Shown here piece after piece: positions 1-12,299 of a DNA stretch of 64,000 nt. Numbering within the stretch: the stretch's first letter is position 1; each line of letters opens with the position of its first letter. The notes beneath the pieces are model-generated. The model was given only the letters and a program-made list of their open reading frames with translations, had not been told where the DNA came from and did not search any database. The translations under genes were made by a program, and so were the position numbers. Origin of the DNA: Hydnum rufescens UP504 (Eukaryota; Basidiomycota; Agaricomycetes; Cantharellales; Hydnaceae); the NCBI GenBank assembly GCA_014904985.1, contig MU129035.1, positions 1 through 64,000 on the forward strand, written 5' to 3'.

Positions 1-182
1 GGAGATCCCTAGCAGGTGCTGGTGTATCTCTAGCAGATGCTGGGTAATCCTAGCAGGTGCTGGGGGATCCATAGCAGGTGCTGGGATACGAACTAAGGGA
101 CCTGTAGCAAGTGCTGGGGCATCCCTAGCAAGTGCTGGTGCTTCCCCAGCAGGTGCTGGTGCCTCAGTTTAGCAGGTGCTGG
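1..182. repeat. Short tandem repeat, ~23-bp unit
   Basis: About eight imperfect copies of a unit built round AGCAGGTGCTGG, with copies starting roughly every 20-26 bases. The array runs off the left edge, so its true length is unknown. Nothing coding was recognised in it or in the following stretch up to base 581. Confidence 0.8.
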
Positions 183-581
183 CCTGCTATCAGGAAACCC
201 TTCAAGGGTGTGTTTGAAAACCTTAAAAAAGGGCCTTCAAGGGTCAATGTAGTCTCCCTGTAGTGCGAGGGGCTGCCTTTTATCAGGATGGCTGGGGAGG
301 TGGGCAGAGCTCCAGCCTTTGGTGGATTCTCATGGATAGCACTTTGAGTACTCGCTTTGAGACTTCGGGGCCCATGGGCGATAGAGGCTTTCATTGTATT
401 GTTGGGCATGTGCTGATGGCTCAGACAGGTAGAACTTGGCAGCTAGTTTCTGGCTTTCCAATGCTCTACGTGCATGGTCCCTTTCCATGAAGACAAGGGT
501 GAGATGGGGCTCCTGATAGAGCCATTGCTTAACCCCTGATCCATATTGTTCAAGGAGTTCCTCCTCCAAGCATTCCTCCGA

Positions 582-823
582 CTTACTGCTATTTGCAGTT
601 CGGATGATGCTGGGCCGAAAACACAAATATTTTGCAGACACAGTATTTTGAGGATACCTCATCCAATATTGGATATTTCATCTTGGTCCAATATAGGAAC
701 CATCTCAGCTTGATTGTCTGCACCTGCAGGTGCCACCAGATCCTCAGAATTCACAGATTTCATACTTGAACCACCCAGCTGTTTCATTTTGCATTTTTCA
801 GAGAAACTACACTGAATCAAGCC
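582..823 (+). repeat. 243-bp direct repeat, left copy
   Basis: This segment is almost identical to 6797-7039 in the same orientation (shared core GGGCCGAAAACACAAATATT, then CCAATATTGGATATTTCATC). It ends in GAATCAAGCC, exactly where the reverse transcriptase reading frame begins. The two copies flank the RT-integrase block, as LTRs would, but similarity starts 23 bases before the first plausible TG end and no target duplication is visible. It may be a truncated LTR or an unrelated dispersed repeat. Confidence 0.75.
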
Positions 824-2531
824 TGGGAACCCTCGAAACGATCACCAAGATCCATACAAAGAGGAGGCTCACCCAGTTTCCATGCCCATGTACAGGGCTT
901 CACCAGCAAAGAGGCAGGTGATCGACGAGCAGATGGACAAGTGGATTTGCCAGGAGGTGGTAGAACCTTCGAAAAGTCCCTGGGCCACCCCTGTAGTTAT
1001 AGCATACTGGAAAGGGAAGCCACGATTCTGTGTAGACTACAGGAAGCTCAATGCCATGACCATACCCAACAAGTTCCTGATTCCCCAGCAAACAGAGATC
1101 CTGCAGGCCCTGTCAGGATCACAGGTTTTGTCTGCCCTCAACGCGCTAGCAGGATTCCACCAGATGACGATGGAGGAAGAGGATAAAGAGAAAACGGCCT
1201 TTTGTTTGCACCGAGGGCTCTGGCAGTTCAAACGAATGCCCTTTGGCCTTAGGAATGGCCCCTCAATTTTCCAGAGAATGATGCAATCTATCCTTGCCCC
1301 CTTTCTTTGGATATTCTCACTGGTGTACATAGATGACATAGTGGTGTATTCAAAATCATACGAGGAGCATCTAGAGCACCTAGATCTAGTCCTACAAGCC
1401 TGTGCAGCAGCCAAATTGACCCTAGCCCCCAAGAAGTGTCACTTCATGTACACCTCTATCCTCTTATTGGGGCAGAAAGTCTCCGAACTTGGGCTGTCAA
1501 CCCACAAGGAAAAGATTAAAGCTGTTACAGGCCTAGCTTGTCCCCATAATAAAGCAACACTGCAAATGTTTTTGGGGATGGCTGTGTATTTCTCGCACTT
1601 TATACTGTATTACTCGGAGCGAGCAGCACCACTATTCGAACTACTAAGGAAGGGTATAAACTGGACCTGGGGAGCTGAGCAAGAACGAGCCTTCAAAGAT
1701 GTCAAGGAAGGACTAGTCTCAGCCCCCGTACTTGGCCATTCGATTCCAGCTAGGCCATACCATGTATATTCCAACGCGTCAGACATAGTGATAGGGGCTA
1801 GCTTACAGCAAATACAGCCAATAGCAGTAAGGGATCTAAAAGGCATGAAAATATACAACAAGATCCTCATGGCTTACATGAAGGGCAAACCAGTCCCAAA
1901 GATAGCTCATCAAGCCTCAAAAAAATATCAACAACGTGCCCGACTCTGACACTTGGGCCGAAAATGTGGGAGATACGATTGTGCATGTCGAATGAGTCAT
2001 CGCCTACTGGAGCAGATCCCTGAAGTCTGCCGAATGAAATTATTCGCAATGGAAAGAGAAGCCCTAGGGGTTAAGGAAGCACTAGTGTGCTTCCAACCCT
2101 TCATTGAAGGCGAAAGGAACATCATGATCATGGATCATGCAGCGCTACAGTGGGCCCAGACATACGAAAATGCCAACAGGCATCTCGTGGTGTTGGGGGC
2201 AGTATTCGCAGCATATCCAGGCCTGGACATAGTGCATAGAGTGGGCATTGTCCATTCAAACGTCGATCCCCTCTCAAGGCTGTGACAGAGTCCACCACAC
2301 CAGTCACCCATGGAAGACAATTCCCCCTCCTTACCGAGTCACCTTTCAATGCAACCGATATTCGCTTGGGAGGACATAGTAGAAAGGAAGCCCACTGAGC
2401 AAGCAGCATTCCTCTCCACTCAAGCTCAGAGCAGGGCACAGGGTCCTCAGGAGGCCAAGAGGCCTCCACCAGCATGATAGAGGAAATAGAGCTGGCGGCA
2501 TGATGAAGAGCCAGGACAGCAAATCCCCTGA
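819..2531 (+). pseudogene. Ty3/gypsy Pol: reverse transcriptase and RNase H
   Basis: The frame opens with KPGNPRND, the usual start of a gypsy RT domain. It carries FCVDYRKLNA, the LxGFHQ-type region and the catalytic YIDD (codons at 1326-1337), then LGMAVYFSHF and an RNase H segment (YHVYSNASD... and MDHAALQWA ending SNVDPLSRL near 2285). A TGA at 1947-1949 interrupts the same frame between RT and RNase H. The upstream gag and protease are missing here and lie on the opposite strand at 7.6-10.3 kb. The link to integrase is broken by an insertion at 2540. The domain assignment is secure; the copy cannot encode a working polyprotein as written. Confidence 0.93.
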
Positions 2532-2539
2532 GCCAGGAG

Positions 2540-3617
2540 AGGACCCCGGTTAGCTCCAATAGAGGTCCGAAGGTAAAAACCCCTAAATCTGGGGTTGAGG
2601 AGTGTGGGTTTTGAGGCCCAAAATGGCCAAATTTAGTGTGATTTGGACCTCAGACATGCTCAAAACAGGTCAAATCCATGTGAAACAGGGTTCGGACCTC
2701 ATAGGCCCCCAAAAAAACCCAAAAAATTGTATCTACGCTCCTAAGCCATCTACATGCCCTCCCAGGTCCCCACCAGTCTTGCCAAAACCCGTCACCTAGA
2801 TCTGACCATTATTTTTCATCGCCTTACTGAAATCCGTTACTGCTTGTATCAGAGATTAGGGGGTTTCACGCACCACAAATTCTTCCCAAATAGCTCCCAA
2901 ATAGTGTAGCCAAATGAGATTTGAGAGTTTCTCAAAAATGGATTTGCGAGTGATTTGAAAACTGATTTGGAGCTACCTGAGCTCCAAATCCCTTTTCAAA
3001 AGTGCCCAAATCTTAGCTTTACAATTCAAAAATGGATTTGAGAGGAATTTGAAGAGTGATTTGGAGCTCAAGTAGCTCCAAATCAGTTTTCAAATCATCC
3101 ACAAATTGGTTTTTGGGAAACTCTCAAATCTCATTTGGGTACACTATTTGAGAGCTATTTGGAAAGAATTTTCGGTGTGTGAAACCCCCTATTGCCTCTG
3201 GTTCTCAAGTTCGGTGAAAACTCTGGTAGCGCTATCCCCTAATGTAACCAGACCCACTATTCTCCCATTTGGTCCTGTGAGGGAAGATTCACTGACAGGG
3301 AAATTGTTTAAGGTGAGAAATACTTTGTGAGGTTTGATGTGCAAGTATGTGGCACAGGAAGTGTTGCTGAATGTTGACACCATGGCAACAGACTGCATTG
3401 GCATCAGATTTCTGCTAGTGCAACGACCAAGATCACTAAATTCATGTAGTGTCGTCCTTGGTGCTGAAAAAATTTTCCCACATCTGTGTGGAAAAAAATT
3501 GGACTTTCAGGCCAAAATTAGCCCATTCATGTGGTTTTTTTTCGGACATTCACTCAAAAAATTTCCAAAATCAGTGTGAAGTGACCTTGGGGGTCTTACA
3601 GAGCTAACCGGGGTCCT
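2540..3617. mobile_element. Non-autonomous hAT-like DNA transposon inserted in gypsy pol
   Basis: The ends are a perfect 17-bp inverted repeat, AGGACCCCGGTTAGCTC (2540-2556) and its complement (3601-3617). It is flanked by an exact 8-bp direct duplication GCCAGGAG at 2532-2539 and 3618-3625. An 8-bp duplication is typical of the hAT superfamily. No transposase is encoded. The interior includes another foldback element at 2857-3191. Removing it joins the RNase H side of pol to the integrase side. Confidence 0.88.
2857..3191. mobile_element. Nested foldback MITE with TA ends
   Basis: The two halves are near-complementary. Ends are TAGGGGGTTTCACGCACC and GGTGTGTGAAACCCCCTA, and complementarity continues through CAAATAGCTCYCAAATAGTGTA inward. 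The terminal TA dinucleotides could be the target duplication, as in Tc1/mariner-type MITEs. There is no coding capacity. It sits wholly inside the hAT-like element, so it inserted later. Confidence 0.8.
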
Positions 3618-3625
3618 GCCAGGAG

Positions 3626-5443
3626 TATGTGCCATGGATACTAAACATCGAAATCAGCCCCCAAAGGATAGAAGCTTTTGTCCAGGGATACCAAACAGAC
3701 CCTAGCTTCTGGCAGCCTTGGAACGAAGCAGCAGAAGATGAAGCAGAGCTCCTGGCAGCCCAGAGATTCTACAAGTCCAAAGAAGGACTCTTGATCTTTC
3801 GAGATGCAGATTGGGTGGCATGATTATGTGTGCCAAGGACAGAAGTACGCAGGATACTCAAAGAATTGCACAAGTCGCCTTGGGAAACCGCCCACGCAGG
3901 ATCCTCCAGGCTCTTCCACAAGCTCACCATGCAGTTCTACTGGCCCAGGATGTGGATGGATGTGGTCAACTACACCAAAACGTGCAACGTCTGTCAGAAG
4001 ATCAAATCTGACAAACAGGGACCAATGGGAAAGCTTTGCCCCCATGCTATCCCACTACTTCCATTTGAAGTTGTGACCTTAGATCTCATCACGGGCCTCC
4101 CGAAGTCGGGAGGGTATGACGCAGTACTGGTGATAGTGGACAAGCTTACCAAATTTGTTCAATACATCCCCACCACTTCGAGCTTGAAGCAAGATGGCTT
4201 TGCCAAGATGTTTGTCCAGCATGTTGTCCTGAAGTACGGTCTCCCGAAACAGATGATCACGGATCGAGATGCCAGATGGTCCCAATCCTTCTGGGCATCA
4301 GTCGCCAAACATCTGGAACTGGGTCTACTTCTGTCAATGTCACACCACCTGCAGACAGATGGACAAATGGAGAAGGCCAACGACACACTCAAAGTTGCAT
4401 TATGAGCTTACACAGCTGGGAATCGCAGTTCTTGGGTCCAGTGGCTAAGAACACTGGCGATGGCCCACAACTTGACGCCTCATTCTTCTACAGGCTACTC
4501 CCCCTTTTTCCTTTTGCATGGATACTCCCCAAAGACTGGGGCAACTGCAATGGACCCAGTGGGAAGGGGCGTCAGATGGATTGAGCTAGACAATGCAGCA
4601 GCATCCTCATTTGTAGGTGAGCTGGAAGCCCACCATTCACTAGCCTGGGATGCCCTAGCAAGAGCTCAGGCCAGGCAGGCAAAAGCCTACAATTCGTGAA
4701 GACATGATGAAGAATTCAAGGAAGGGGATGAGGTTCTAGTGAACCCTCACTCTCTTGAGCTGGTCGACGTACAAGGCACGGGGAAGAAGCTGGTACAACG
4801 ACACATAGGTCCTTTCCAGATTTCAGAAAAGATAAACCCCATAGTCTACCGTGTGAATATACCCCCTGAATATAAGATGCATCCTATCATAAATATACAA
4901 CATCTGGTAAAATACCATCGTGATGAGCAAGATGACAAATGGGCTAAACTACCAGAGCTAAGGGAACTGGTGAAAGAGGAAGAATACAAGGCGGGAGCTC
5001 ACAAACATAGGGGTATCAGGCGTGGATGCCGCTATGCGATGCCTGGGGATAATACAGATCCCATGGACCTCCACTATGCCCAGTACAGGGACAAGGAGGA
5101 CAACCTGGGATGCCATCCAGCTGAATATCTCTCAACCCAACGGTGTGCCCACTTCTTCATATACCACCTCAACACTTTGAACCTCACTGGGCCCTACCCC
5201 CATGTGCAAGGGTTGCCCCCATTCGTGAGTGATCCCTATGGCTACTGCTGGGAGCACCTAGATGAGTGGGGACAACTAGGGAAATTCGAATGGACATATC
5301 GAACCCAGTTACTCCCGAAGATTTACACCTTCCCACTGCATCGAGCATTCATCCCCCTCAACGTCCCACAGTTTACTTTTGACCCATGCATCCATCTTCT
5401 ACAGTTGTGGGCCCGAATCCCAACCTGTGCTCCCTCTCCCTAA
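3626..5443 (+). pseudogene. Ty3/gypsy integrase and GPF/Y-type C-terminal module
   Basis: After the insertion the pol frame resumes. An HHCC zinc-binding module is visible (LHKSPWETAHAG, FHKL, then CNVCQ), followed by the catalytic core with aspartate in LDLITGLP, aspartate in ITDRDARW and glutamate in QTDGQMEKAN. A GPF/Y-type module follows (GPFQISEKINPIVYRVNIPP, then the HPIINIQHLVKYH stretch). Two in-frame stops, at 4403-4405 and 4697-4699, are both TGA. The usual chromodomain after GPF/Y is not convincing here. Confidence 0.92.
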
Positions 5444-6796
5444 AATTCCTCCAGGAAGTTCGTGCAGCCAGAGAGACGATGCTACGATGCATAAGGTGCA
5501 TAGACCAGGTGACGGCCTGCTTTCACATTATTTTTCCATCCAGTTATGATCAGGACTGGCACTTTGGGTTGTCCTGGCAGTACCTGCTCCAACAAGGAAT
5601 GACCCCCACCCCAGCATAGAAAGCAGCGCACATTGCGCAGGAGCTCAGAAGGTGTGTACTTGACGCTACAGGATTCATGACCCTCACTTTTCAAGTTATT
5701 CTCTACCTGCTCTGCTTCAGGGAGCAATTCAGGCCCCCATGCTTCAGAACTACCACCCACCTCACAGGCCTAATCATCTCCAGCCATGACCACTGCTCCG
5801 TTCTCATTGGCAGAGGACTTGCTGAATTGGGGGCTCCTGTATGGTCGATGGCCATAGAAAATGAAACACCTGGTTTCGAGCTCTACCCCTGTGGTACTAC
5901 ACAGTACTCACCCCTATGGACTGATGCCAAGAAAGAGGTCAAGACCAAGCACCCCCATTGGGATTTACGGGATGCCTATGCACAAAAACTGATCCATGAG
6001 TCCTTCGAGAAACGTCTGACAGACCTAGGGCAACAACGACTCGTGAATCCACCAGAAGAGATATGGGTGATGGAGAAGGAGCATCCACAAGAAATGAGGA
6101 CAACAGGCCATATTATCATCACCACCCATCCTATTTTCACACACCTCAAGGTCCCCCCAAGGAGAACTATCTGGAAGGCCTCATGTGCTGGCTATCACAT
6201 GCCCATGAAGGAGGGTACTTACCGATCCTGAACGAACTGCAGGAATGCCTCAGCGCAGAAACATTACCTTTGACTAAATGGGCCAATCATGAAGAGGCTA
6301 CCCCTCCTCCCTCATTCCTATTTCAAAACTACCCCTTATGCCAGGAATGGGTTGAATGTAGAGGATTCGAATGGCACCAGCCCAAATTGCCACCCAAGCC
6401 GCAGTTTCAGTACAAGCTGGTGGCACAATTAATCGACCCCACCCTGCAATCTCATGGCACCCCCCTGGTGCTACTCACATGCATGGAGGACTACAATCTG
6501 TACATTGCCACAGCCACAGGGTCCCTGTGACGACACACTCTGAATCACCACAAGAGCGTCGCGTTAGGCCTCGCACAAACATCGCTACTTACCCCAAAGA
6601 GGAACTCACACCCTACGAGGATGACGAGCAGCTTCACACCTCCGACTTCACCCTACCTGAGGATGTTGGTCCCTCGACCCAGGAAGCTCCGGGGATGGCG
6701 ACCAAATCTTCTCAGCCGGAGGACCCTGATGAGGTCTGGGGACCACTAGATATGCAAACAGAGGAATTCTCAGTGGAGTTCTACCCGTTCATGTAC
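5444..6796 (+). pseudogene. Decayed C-terminal extension downstream of integrase
   Basis: Coding-like text continues after the integrase module but changes frame at least three times (segments near 5386-5619, 5677-6231, 6063-6530 and 6371-6796). Examples are FELYPCGTTQYSPLW, WANHEEATPPPSFLFQNYPL and QFQYKLVAQLIDPTLQ. The last part is acidic and Pro-rich (EDPDEVWGPLD). I recognise no domain. It may be a long lineage-specific Pol tail or an additional ORF of the same element. Frames are too damaged to choose a start. Confidence 0.55.
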
Positions 6797-7039
6797 CTTA
6801 CTGCCATTTGCAGTTCGGATGACGCCGGGCCGAAAAACACAAATATTTTGCAGACACAGTATTTTGAGGACACCTCATCCAATATTGGATATTTCATCTT
6901 GGTCTAATATAGGAACCATCTCAGCTTGATTGTCCACACCTGCAGGTGCCACCAGATCCTCAGAATTCATAGATTTCATACTTGAACCACCCAGCTGTTT
7001 CATTTTGCATTTTTCAGAAAAACTACACTGAATCAAGCC
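6797..7039 (+). repeat. 243-bp direct repeat, right copy
   Basis: Partner of 582-823 in the same orientation with few differences. It ends in GAATCAAGCC, where the 540-bp palindrome starts. The copy spacing (6.2 kb) brackets the RT-integrase part of the gypsy element. Confidence 0.75.
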
Positions 7040-7576
7040 CCCCAAATATTATATTCTTGGAGTACTTGTCAGTACCTACCTGCTTGCAAAAAAATTGGAG
7101 CAATATTTGAAGATTTGAGGGCTGAGTCTGTCACCCCAGCATTTTTCATTTTGTGGATGAACCACCACAAAGTATGCCATAAAAACTATATATTGTTGGA
7201 GCCCTTCTTTATCTTTACCCACCGGAAAAAAACTAGAGCAATCCAACAAGTTTTGATGCAAAGTTGAGTCAGTGATGTGTGGCAACTATGAGTCACAGTA
7301 CTTGCTGCAAGTAATGTGACTCATAGTCACCACACATCACTGACTCAACTTTGCATCAAAACTTGTTGGATTGCTCTAGTTTTTTTTCCGGCAGGTAAAG
7401 ATAAAGAAGGGCTCCAACAATATATAGTTTTTATGGCATACTTTGTGGTGGTTCATCCACAAAATGAAAAATGCTGGGGTGACAGACTCAGCCCTCAAAT
7501 CTTCAAATATTGCTCCAATTTTTTTGCAAGCAGGTAGGTACTGACAAGTACCCCAAGAATATAATATTTGGGGGGC
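7037..7576. mobile_element. 540-bp near-perfect palindromic foldback element
   Basis: The sequence from GCCCCCCAAATATTATATTC to its complement GAATATAATATTTGGGGGGC folds back along nearly its whole length, with a small loop near 7300 (between ATGAGTCACA and TGTGACTCAT). There are no internal genes; ORFs here are symmetrical artefacts of the palindrome. It lies exactly between the + strand pol half and the - strand gag-protease half of the gypsy element. A possible AATCA duplication flanks it but does not fit the ends cleanly. Confidence 0.82.
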
Positions 7577-10293
7577 AATCATCAAACCCGAACACCTGGA
7601 TATGCTTCCTGATCAATTTCAAGGTCTAACTTTTATATCTGGGGGAGTGTCCGGAGCTATGTCAATGAGCTCCTCCAGTCTCTTGGAGTCATACATCGTT
7701 GGGTCTGCGGGCTCTGATGTCTTAGGGCCCCACAGTTCCTCAGGTTTGTCAGGTTCAGGAGGAATCTCCAGTGCTTGCAACTTTGCCAACACTTGATCTG
7801 ACAAATCCCTATCTCCTAGCAATCCCCTGGCGATCTTCTGCACTACCTGGGCATAGGCCTTCAAATGCTGTGTTGCTCATCATCCTTGGCGCTATCGAGG
7901 TATTGCTCTGGGTCGTGTAAGACGCCTAATACGTTGCCCTTCCAGATCCATTCTACGGAGGGGGATGTGTTAGCTACCACTAGTATGAGTTCCTTCAACT
8001 TGACCAGTGTCGAAGGGGCGGCTAGGAAGCTTCCATTGTGGGTGGGGAGTACAACTCTCTCCACGAACCGTTCATTGCAACCTGCAGTTGGGCCTTCCAT
8101 GGGAACCCTGGCGACCCACCCCACACGAATTTTCACATCTGCAGTCACTCACAGTAAATGCATTGTGGGAGTCCTGCTTTTTTGTGTGTTGCTGGGGTTT
8201 CTGGAAGCGGCCAAGTATGCGATGCGATTTTTTACTTCTGGGGGATGATGGGGTCGGACCTGAAAATCTTCAGTTGAAGGGGGAGTCAAGTGAGCCAGGA
8301 CATTGAATTGTTCCCCTGGCTGGTTGATCGACAGATGCATTCCTTGCGCCAATCTCAGTACGGAGACCTCGTAATTGACCTGGAAATCCTCTCCTAGCAG
8401 CACTGGAATGTTCATTCCCGGTATCTTGTAGGCTTCTTCGACAAACTCTAGCATTTGGCTGTCCGTCATGGGCATGAAGACTTGGAGACTCACATAGCCT
8501 AGGATTTTCACTTGATTGGTGAGCTCAAAAAGGCTGAGTTTCATTCCTTTCTGTAATTTCGGGCAGCATTCCAGGGCTTTATAGCATTCCTCCGATATCA
8601 GAGTGATGTCCACACCTGAATCCAGTCATAGCTGCACTTGCGGACCCAAGAGTGACCCCAGATGGCCCCCATACACACTGAGCGCCATGATGCTGAGAGC
8701 CGATTTCCCTGGGGGAGTAGTTCTGGCCTTGAGGCAACGAATAACCTTCACTGGAAGATCATTCAATGCCTTAGTTAATCCTGGAGGTTTGTTCTCCCCC
8801 AGCCCCGACGTCGTGGCTGCTGCTACGAATCGCTGATTCGCAGCCTCAGGGTCACGAGAACGCTGTCTATCGGGCAGCTTGCTTAGCGGGTCCAAGAAGG
8901 ATCTTACAGGAGGGGGAAGATGTATATTACCCGTGGCCACATTTACATTATGCAACAGGTTTGTATGTGTCATTATATATGGGGACCTTCTATAGGGTAC
9001 AAGGGAGCGAGACAGTGAAGCTGGCTTCATCTGCTCTGAATCTAAAAATTCTGTGTAGCATCCACCATAGCTGAGTAGGCTGCTTTGTAACTGGGTGTCT
9101 CATAGCATCTATGCTCCTTCTTAAGCATTCTCCTTTCTAAACAATTGGAATACACCCTGAAGTGTTTGCAGTCCCTCACCCAGTGTTTCTCGCTACCACA
9201 CACAAAACACTTCTGACCAGGTTTATGGTGGCTGACTACTGTGTCGTCCCAAGGATAAGGGTACGTCTTTTTGGCGTTATCTGCTCTTCTTTCCTGGGGA
9301 TAGGCGTGACATGGTGATCGGTAGGATTTACCACCTGGGCACTTCCCTACATTCAATGCCATCGAGGAAGCCTTTCCTCCTTCTGCTTCCTCGCTAGAGT
9401 ACCAAAAAGCTCCCTCCAGATTGTCACTGTATGAGAGTGCAGCAATTCCTGGTCGCTCCTCTCCGCTGCGTCCTCCTGCATGACGAAATTTGCTCTCTTG
9501 GAATTCTTTGATTCCTGGCAGCGTCAATAGTGTTGCGAGGACCTCCATTGCATTACTAACATTGCCTCGAATTGTTTGGTGTACATTAGGACTGATTCGA
9601 TTGGGGGTTTGTCGCTCCATCTCAGTACGACATCCCATTACGTGGGGGCATTGTTCATTACCAATGCTGTTTCCTCAGGGCTATTGGGGTGAAGTGCAGG
9701 AAGATGCAGGAAAGGAGGATGCACTGCTGTATATATTCAGCAGGCGATTCATCGGGGTGATCCCCATATGGAAAGTCCCCTCATTATATTTGAGTCGCTG
9801 GGCTGTATACCAAGCCTCTCTGAGATAATGGTGTAATACCCATTCCTGTAGATTATCCCAGGACTGCAGGATGGAGTGCTTGACTGGAGCTGAATGAGCT
9901 CACCAGGCAGTGGCAATGGCTCCTCTGAACCGGAAGGTGGCTATCTGTGCTATCTGGCTTTCCACAGCTGGGCCCAAACTCACGAGATTGCTACACTCAT
10001 AGAGCCAATCGATTGCTGTCTCCTGATCACCATCCCATTCTGGCACTGCCATCCATTTCAGCCGGTTGTCCCAGGTCATGCCTGGTGGGGGAGCATTGGA
10101 CGACGCTCCAGGTGGTCCTGGGGGTCCTGGGGGGCCAGGAGGGCCAGGAGGGCCAGGAGGGCCAGGGGGACCGCCTGGGCCTGGGGATCCTCCATTGGAA
10201 GGGGACCTAGGGTCTGGACCTCCTCGTCCTGGGCCTCCTCCTTTCCCAGGTCCGCCATCATCATCTGGCAGCCCGCCTCCGCCTTCACTATAG
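7577..10293 (-). pseudogene. Ty3/gypsy Gag and protease half
   Basis: Read on the - strand from 10.29 kb. A Pro/Gly-rich leader (PGPPGPPGPP) is followed by a retrotransposon Gag core (TWDNRLKWMAVPEWDGD, then AIDWLYECSNLV, IATFRFRGAIATAW, a TGA, LREAWYTAQRLKY). A zinc knuckle CFVCGSEKHWVRDCKH lies near 9170-9215. A retropepsin-like LDSGVDITLIS (near 8600-8630) is directly preceded by a TGA, and the protease-RT linker reaches KLIRKHIQVFGFDD at the palindrome. The frame changes several times. RT, RNase H and integrase do not follow on this strand. The point where it stops matches the point where the + strand RT begins. Confidence 0.88.
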
Positions 10294-10303
10294 GGACACT
10301 ACT

Positions 10304-12150
10304 TTTGACCTCTTAGGTTGGCTTTTGCTACACCAAAAGGGACCTTAGAGGTCCCCAACTGCTAAGTCAATAATAGGAGCTAGTTTGACATAGATCACAG
10401 CAGCTCTTTTGTGATGTGATGGAGCTCCAAATGAAATATCATTCAGCCTCAGCCTTCCCAACTTCCATGTTTGTAGCAGCATGAAGGAGGGATGATCAGC
10501 TCCACAGTCAAGAGTGGAGCTACTCAAAAAATGTAAATAGTTTTTAAAAGCTACTTTGTTCCATGCAGCTCCTTTCATTCTTTATAGCACCCAGCATGTT
10601 AGCTTCTGCCACCCCATGTGCACCTACTTTGAATATTTAGAAGGCTACTATGCCTCCTGTGACTTCCTGCATTGGCTGCAGTAGCTAATATGTGCAAATA
10701 CAGCTTCATCTCCTTGTGCCTGCAACTGCTGCAGAAGTGGTCACAAACATATAACCACTGGTAGAGCTACTTTTATGGTCTGTAAAGGCTCCTTGCGCCC
10801 ATGTAGCTTCTCAGAGCCTATTAGAAGCCAGCACATTCAATCCTGCTGCTCCATATCCTTATGCAGTAGCTAACTATTGAGCCAAAGAAGCATCTAATCA
10901 TTTATGGAGCTACTTGTGATGTCCTCAGAGGCTGCTTGAATCTGTGTAGCTCCTTCACATCCTTGGAGGAGCTAATATAGTGTCATCTGCTGCTCCATAT
11001 CCTCATGCAGCAGCTATTATTTATGCAATGATCAGCATCTAATCCATTACGGAGCTACTTTCAACATCTTCAAAGGCTACTTGAATCTTTGTAGCTCCTT
11101 ATAATCCTTGGAGGAGCTGACACATTTCATCTGCAGCTCCATATTCCCATAGAAGCTTACCAGGGGCTAGTGTACTCATCAATTCTGCTTCATATCTCCA
11201 TGCAGTAGCCACTATCTTCATAAGAATCAGCTTTTAATAATCTATGGAGCTACTGTCAGGGTCTTTAAAGGCTATGTGGATCTCTGCAGCTCCTTGCAAT
11301 ATTTGGAGGAGCTGATACATCTCCATCTGCTGCTCCATATCCTTTTGCAGTAGCTACTATCCATGAAATCATCATCACCCAACTACCCACAGAGCCCCTT
11401 GCTGTGTTTCAACAGGCTCTCAAATTGATGTAGCTCTTATCATCAATGGAGGAGGTCCTATGTCCCCATGTGTTTCTCCATATTCCCTTGCAGCAGCTGC
11501 TATTTACAAAATTATGAGCTTCCAATTGTCTATGGAGCCACTTTTACAGTCTGTAAATGCTACTTCCATCTGTGTAGCTCTTTGAAATCTTTGGAACAGC
11601 TTCTGCTTTCTGATGTGTTACTCCATATCCCTACACAGCAGCTCCTACATATGCCATGAGGAGCATCTAATCATTCATAAAGCCACTTTCACAGTCTGTG
11701 AATGCTCCCTGGTCCCATGTAGGTCCTTTTAATCCTTGGAGCAGCTGGGATATTCTTGCCTGTTGCTCCATATTCCCATGTAACAGCTACTATTTGCACT
11801 ATGATGAGTACTTTGAATCTTTGTAGAGAGGCCTAATTTTAATCTGTGGAGCTCCTTGTAATGCATGGTGCAGCTCCTGCATCCTTCCATGTTGCTTTGT
11901 ATCCCTCATGTAGCACCATCCCATCATTCATGGAACTACTTCCACATACTCCTTGGGCCAATGTAGCTTCTGGTGATGCTTGTACCTGCTGATTGTATCC
12001 TCCTCTGCTGCTCCATATCACCATGCAGCAGCTACTTTCCATGCAGTGATTGGCATGTAATCATGCATGGCACTACTTTTCCAGTTTTTCAAGGCTACTG
12101 AGGGCCATGTAGCTCTTTAAATTCCCAGTAGCAGCTTCTGATATCACTTA
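10304..12150 (+). repeat. Degenerate AGCTCC-rich ~150-bp array with terminal hairpin
   Basis: The left end is a 47-bp imperfect hairpin (10304-10350, GACCTCTTAGGTTGGCTTTT... back to ...AGGGACCTTAGAGGTC). To its right are about eleven diverged copies of a unit carrying TGCTGCTCCATATCC..GCAGCAGCTA and GGAGCTACT...GTAGCTCCTT. The reverse-complement family occupies 31.65-34.24 kb and ends in the same hairpin. No coding potential was seen. Confidence 0.78.
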
Positions 12151-12299
12151 GAAGCTAATATTCTCCTTTCTTCCTTAATACAGCAGACTACTCCCTCATA
12201 CTTGAATAGCATTAAATTATTGGACCGTGGCTGAATTTCATAGGGAATTCCTACTTATGACATGCATATGGTAAATTCTGAAAAATTGAAGCAATGGTT

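Noticed and set aside
7076..7585. Matching ORFs on both strands near 7.1-7.6 kb
   Set aside because: They are mirror images produced by the palindrome.
10066..10293. Collagen-like Gly-Pro-Pro protein on the + strand
   Set aside because: The - strand frame continues directly into a Gag core, so the Pro/Gly-rich text belongs to the Gag leader and the + strand reading is a shadow.
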